Below are positions 62,977 to 64,000 of a DNA stretch of 64,000 bases, piece by piece. Source of the DNA: Rhodococcus gordoniae. Its GTDB lineage: Bacteria > Actinomycetota > Actinomycetes > Mycobacteriales > Mycobacteriaceae. Numbering within the stretch: the first letter of the stretch is position 1; each line of letters opens with the position of its first letter. Position numbers and translations under genes: made by a program. The notes beneath the pieces are model-generated. The model was not told the origin of the DNA and did not search any database. It saw only the letters and a list, made by a program, of their open reading frames with translations. The DNA lies in contig NZ_LPZN01000002.1 in assembly GCF_001646655.1 (NCBI RefSeq), positions 186,001 to 250,000 of the forward strand, written 5' to 3'.

Positions 62977-63708
62977 TCAGCCGGCCATGGTGAGGCCGCC
63001 GCTGACGCTGATCACCTGGCCCGTGATGAACGATGCGGACTCGGATGCGAAGAACAGGACGGGTGCGGCGACCTCCTCGGGTCGCGCGAGCCGCCGAAAC
63101 GGAATGGCCTTGATGAGAGCAGCTTTGAGCTTCTCCTCCTGGGCCTGGAACAGCGGGGTGTCGGTGGGTCCGGGGCACACGCAGTTGACGTTGATGTTGT
63201 GCCGGGCCATCTCGCGGGCGAGCGACTTGGTGAGGGCGATGACGCCGCCCTTCGCTCCCGCGTAGATGGATTCGCCGGAGCTGCCGACCCGGCCCGCATC
63301 GCTGGCGAGGTTGATCACGCGACCACCGTTTCCGGCGTCGATGATGCCGGGCAGGAAGGTGCTGCAGATGTTCACCGGGCCGAGATAGTTGATCGCGACG
63401 ACCTTCTGAGCGAACTCCGGGGTGGCGTTGAGGAACTGATCGGTGCGGTCCCAGCCGGCGGCGTTGACGATCACGTTGGGCACGCCTACCTCGGCATGGG
63501 TGCGGTCGCGGAGTTCGTCGACTTGCGCGCGGTCGGAGATGTCGACCGGCAGTGCCGTGATCAGCTGGGGGTATTCCTTGGCGGTGGCCTCGGCGGCAGC
63601 GAGATCGAGATCGGCGGCGATGACGCGATCACCCTGCGCGGCGAAGCCGAGAGCGATGGCCTTGCCGATTCCGGAACCGGCGCCGGTGACCAGTGCGATG
63701 TTACTCAT
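62977..63708 (-). CDS. badH: SDR, probable 2-hydroxycyclohexanecarboxyl-CoA dehydrogenase
   Basis: A 243-residue SDR resembling BadH of Rhodopseudomonas. TGAGSGIGKAIALGFA, NAAGWDRTDQFLN (the BadH-like WDR after NAAG), NLASDAGRVGSSGESIYAGAKGG and CPGPTDTPLF are seen. It would oxidise the beta-hydroxy ring intermediate to the beta-keto acyl-CoA. Located between the ligase and the BadI-like hydrolase, 26 and 31 bp away. Symbol by resemblance and context. Confidence 0.75.
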   Translation of the reverse strand: MSNIALVTGAGSGIGKAIALGFAAQGDRVIAADLDLAAAEATAKEYPQLITALPVDISDRAQVDELRDRTHAEVGVPNVIVNAAGWDRTDQFLNATPEFAQKVVAINYLGPVNICSTFLPGIIDAGNGGRVINLASDAGRVGSSGESIYAGAKGGVIALTKSLAREMARHNINVNCVCPGPTDTPLFQAQEEKLKAALIKAIPFRRLARPEEVAAPVLFFASESASFITGQVISVSGGLTMAG

Positions 63709-63739
63709 GGGAAGTCCTTACGGGTCTGGGTAACTCGGC

Positions 63740-64000
63740 TCAGGCCTTGACGTACTTCGCGAAGTCGGCGGGTCGCTTCTCCGCGAACGCCTTCGCGCCT
63801 TCGAGTCCTTCGTCGGACTTGCCGAACAGGTCGAGGGCCGACATCGCGAGGTTGCTCAGGCCGGCCTGGTGGTCGGTGTCGGCGTTGAAGGACTGCTTGA
63901 GGAACTTGAGGGCGGTGGGGCTCTTCTCGGCGATCTCGGCGGCGACGGCCTTGGCCTCGTCGAGCAGCTTCTCCTGAGGGACAACCCAGTTGACGAGTCC
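63740..64000 (-). CDS. badI: Crotonase-fold hydrolase, BadI-like, C-terminal part only
   Basis: The last 86 residues of an enoyl-CoA-hydratase-superfamily protein; the start lies beyond the right edge. The segment ALKFLKQSFNADTDH and the EGLEGAKAFAEKRPADF tail closely recall 2-ketocyclohexanecarboxyl-CoA hydrolase (BadI), which opens the ring to pimelyl-CoA. First gene seen of the badI-badH-aliA-aliB run. Confidence 0.7.
   Translation of the reverse strand, partial: GLVNWVVPQEKLLDEAKAVAAEIAEKSPTALKFLKQSFNADTDHQAGLSNLAMSALDLFGKSDEGLEGAKAFAEKRPADFAKYVKA

Noticed and set aside
61274..63265. 663-codon plus-strand open frame
   Set aside because: Antisense to the acyl-CoA ligase and SDR genes, with no recognisable domain.

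Overview
The window is high-GC actinobacterial DNA, most likely from a Rhodococcus chromosome. The evidence is the cat/phe/pca gene order, an EspG plus PPE-like pair, Rv0183-like lipase, mycobacterial-type initiator tRNA and dense GTGA/ATGA-coupled operons. A guaiacol P450 system next to the catechol genes recalls R. rhodochrous and R. pyridinivorans, but I cannot fix the species. I see no insertion sequence, integrase, phage gene or CRISPR array.

1-12 kb is an aromatic 'catechol node'. It holds the start of benA (benzoate dioxygenase, running off the left edge), gcoAB (guaiacol O-demethylase P450 and reductase) with a divergent AraC regulator, pheA2A1 (two-component phenol hydroxylase) with divergent pheR, and catR divergent from catABC. 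Benzoate, guaiacol and phenol all enter at catechol, which CatABC takes to 3-oxoadipate enol-lactone. The gcoA and pheA2 promoters share a TGTGAC-N3-GACCATATGG element at almost the same distance from the start codon.

12-21.5 kb holds assorted genes: a nucleotide-pyrophosphatase-like protein, an HSL-type esterase, a frameshifted LigB-type dioxygenase, a monoacylglycerol lipase, a TetR regulator with an Old Yellow Enzyme/FadH-type reductase, a LysR regulator and a type II NADH dehydrogenase.

21.7-28 kb is the most unusual part. Six genes are joined by five 4-nt stop/start overlaps: an AcpS-like phosphopantetheinyl transferase, a stand-alone carrier protein, an acyl-CoA-dehydrogenase-like flavoprotein, an aminoacyl-tRNA-synthetase-like amino acid:[carrier protein] ligase, a DUF1839 protein and a family-2 glycoside hydrolase. 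It looks like an uncharacterised pathway that loads and modifies a carrier-bound amino acid. A 54-residue orphan ORF follows.

29.5-35.7 kb is the lower 3-oxoadipate pathway: pcaBLRF facing pcaIJ. No pcaHG is present, so this locus can finish catechol degradation but cannot cleave protocatechuate. 35.7-45 kb carries an AI-2E-type permease, tRNA-fMet and an oligopeptide-type ABC operon with two tandem paralogous binding lipoproteins. 44-51 kb has short-chain dehydrogenases, an NTF2-like protein, a Lon-N-domain protein, DUF309, EspG and a PPE-like protein.

51-54.7 kb is a glutarate-type module (CoA-transferase and glutaryl-CoA dehydrogenase) facing a LacI regulator across four exact 12-bp tandem repeats. 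54.7-59.3 kb has a PknB-type kinase with an Asn/Gly tail, a secreted SGNH hydrolase and eutBC (ethanolamine ammonia-lyase) behind a perfect 19-bp palindrome. 59.4-64 kb is a TetR-controlled module resembling cyclohexanecarboxylate beta-oxidation (aliB, aliA, badH, badI), cut by the right edge.

Promoter and operator calls come from dyad or direct repeats seen by eye. Function calls come from motif recognition and recalled family members, without database searches.
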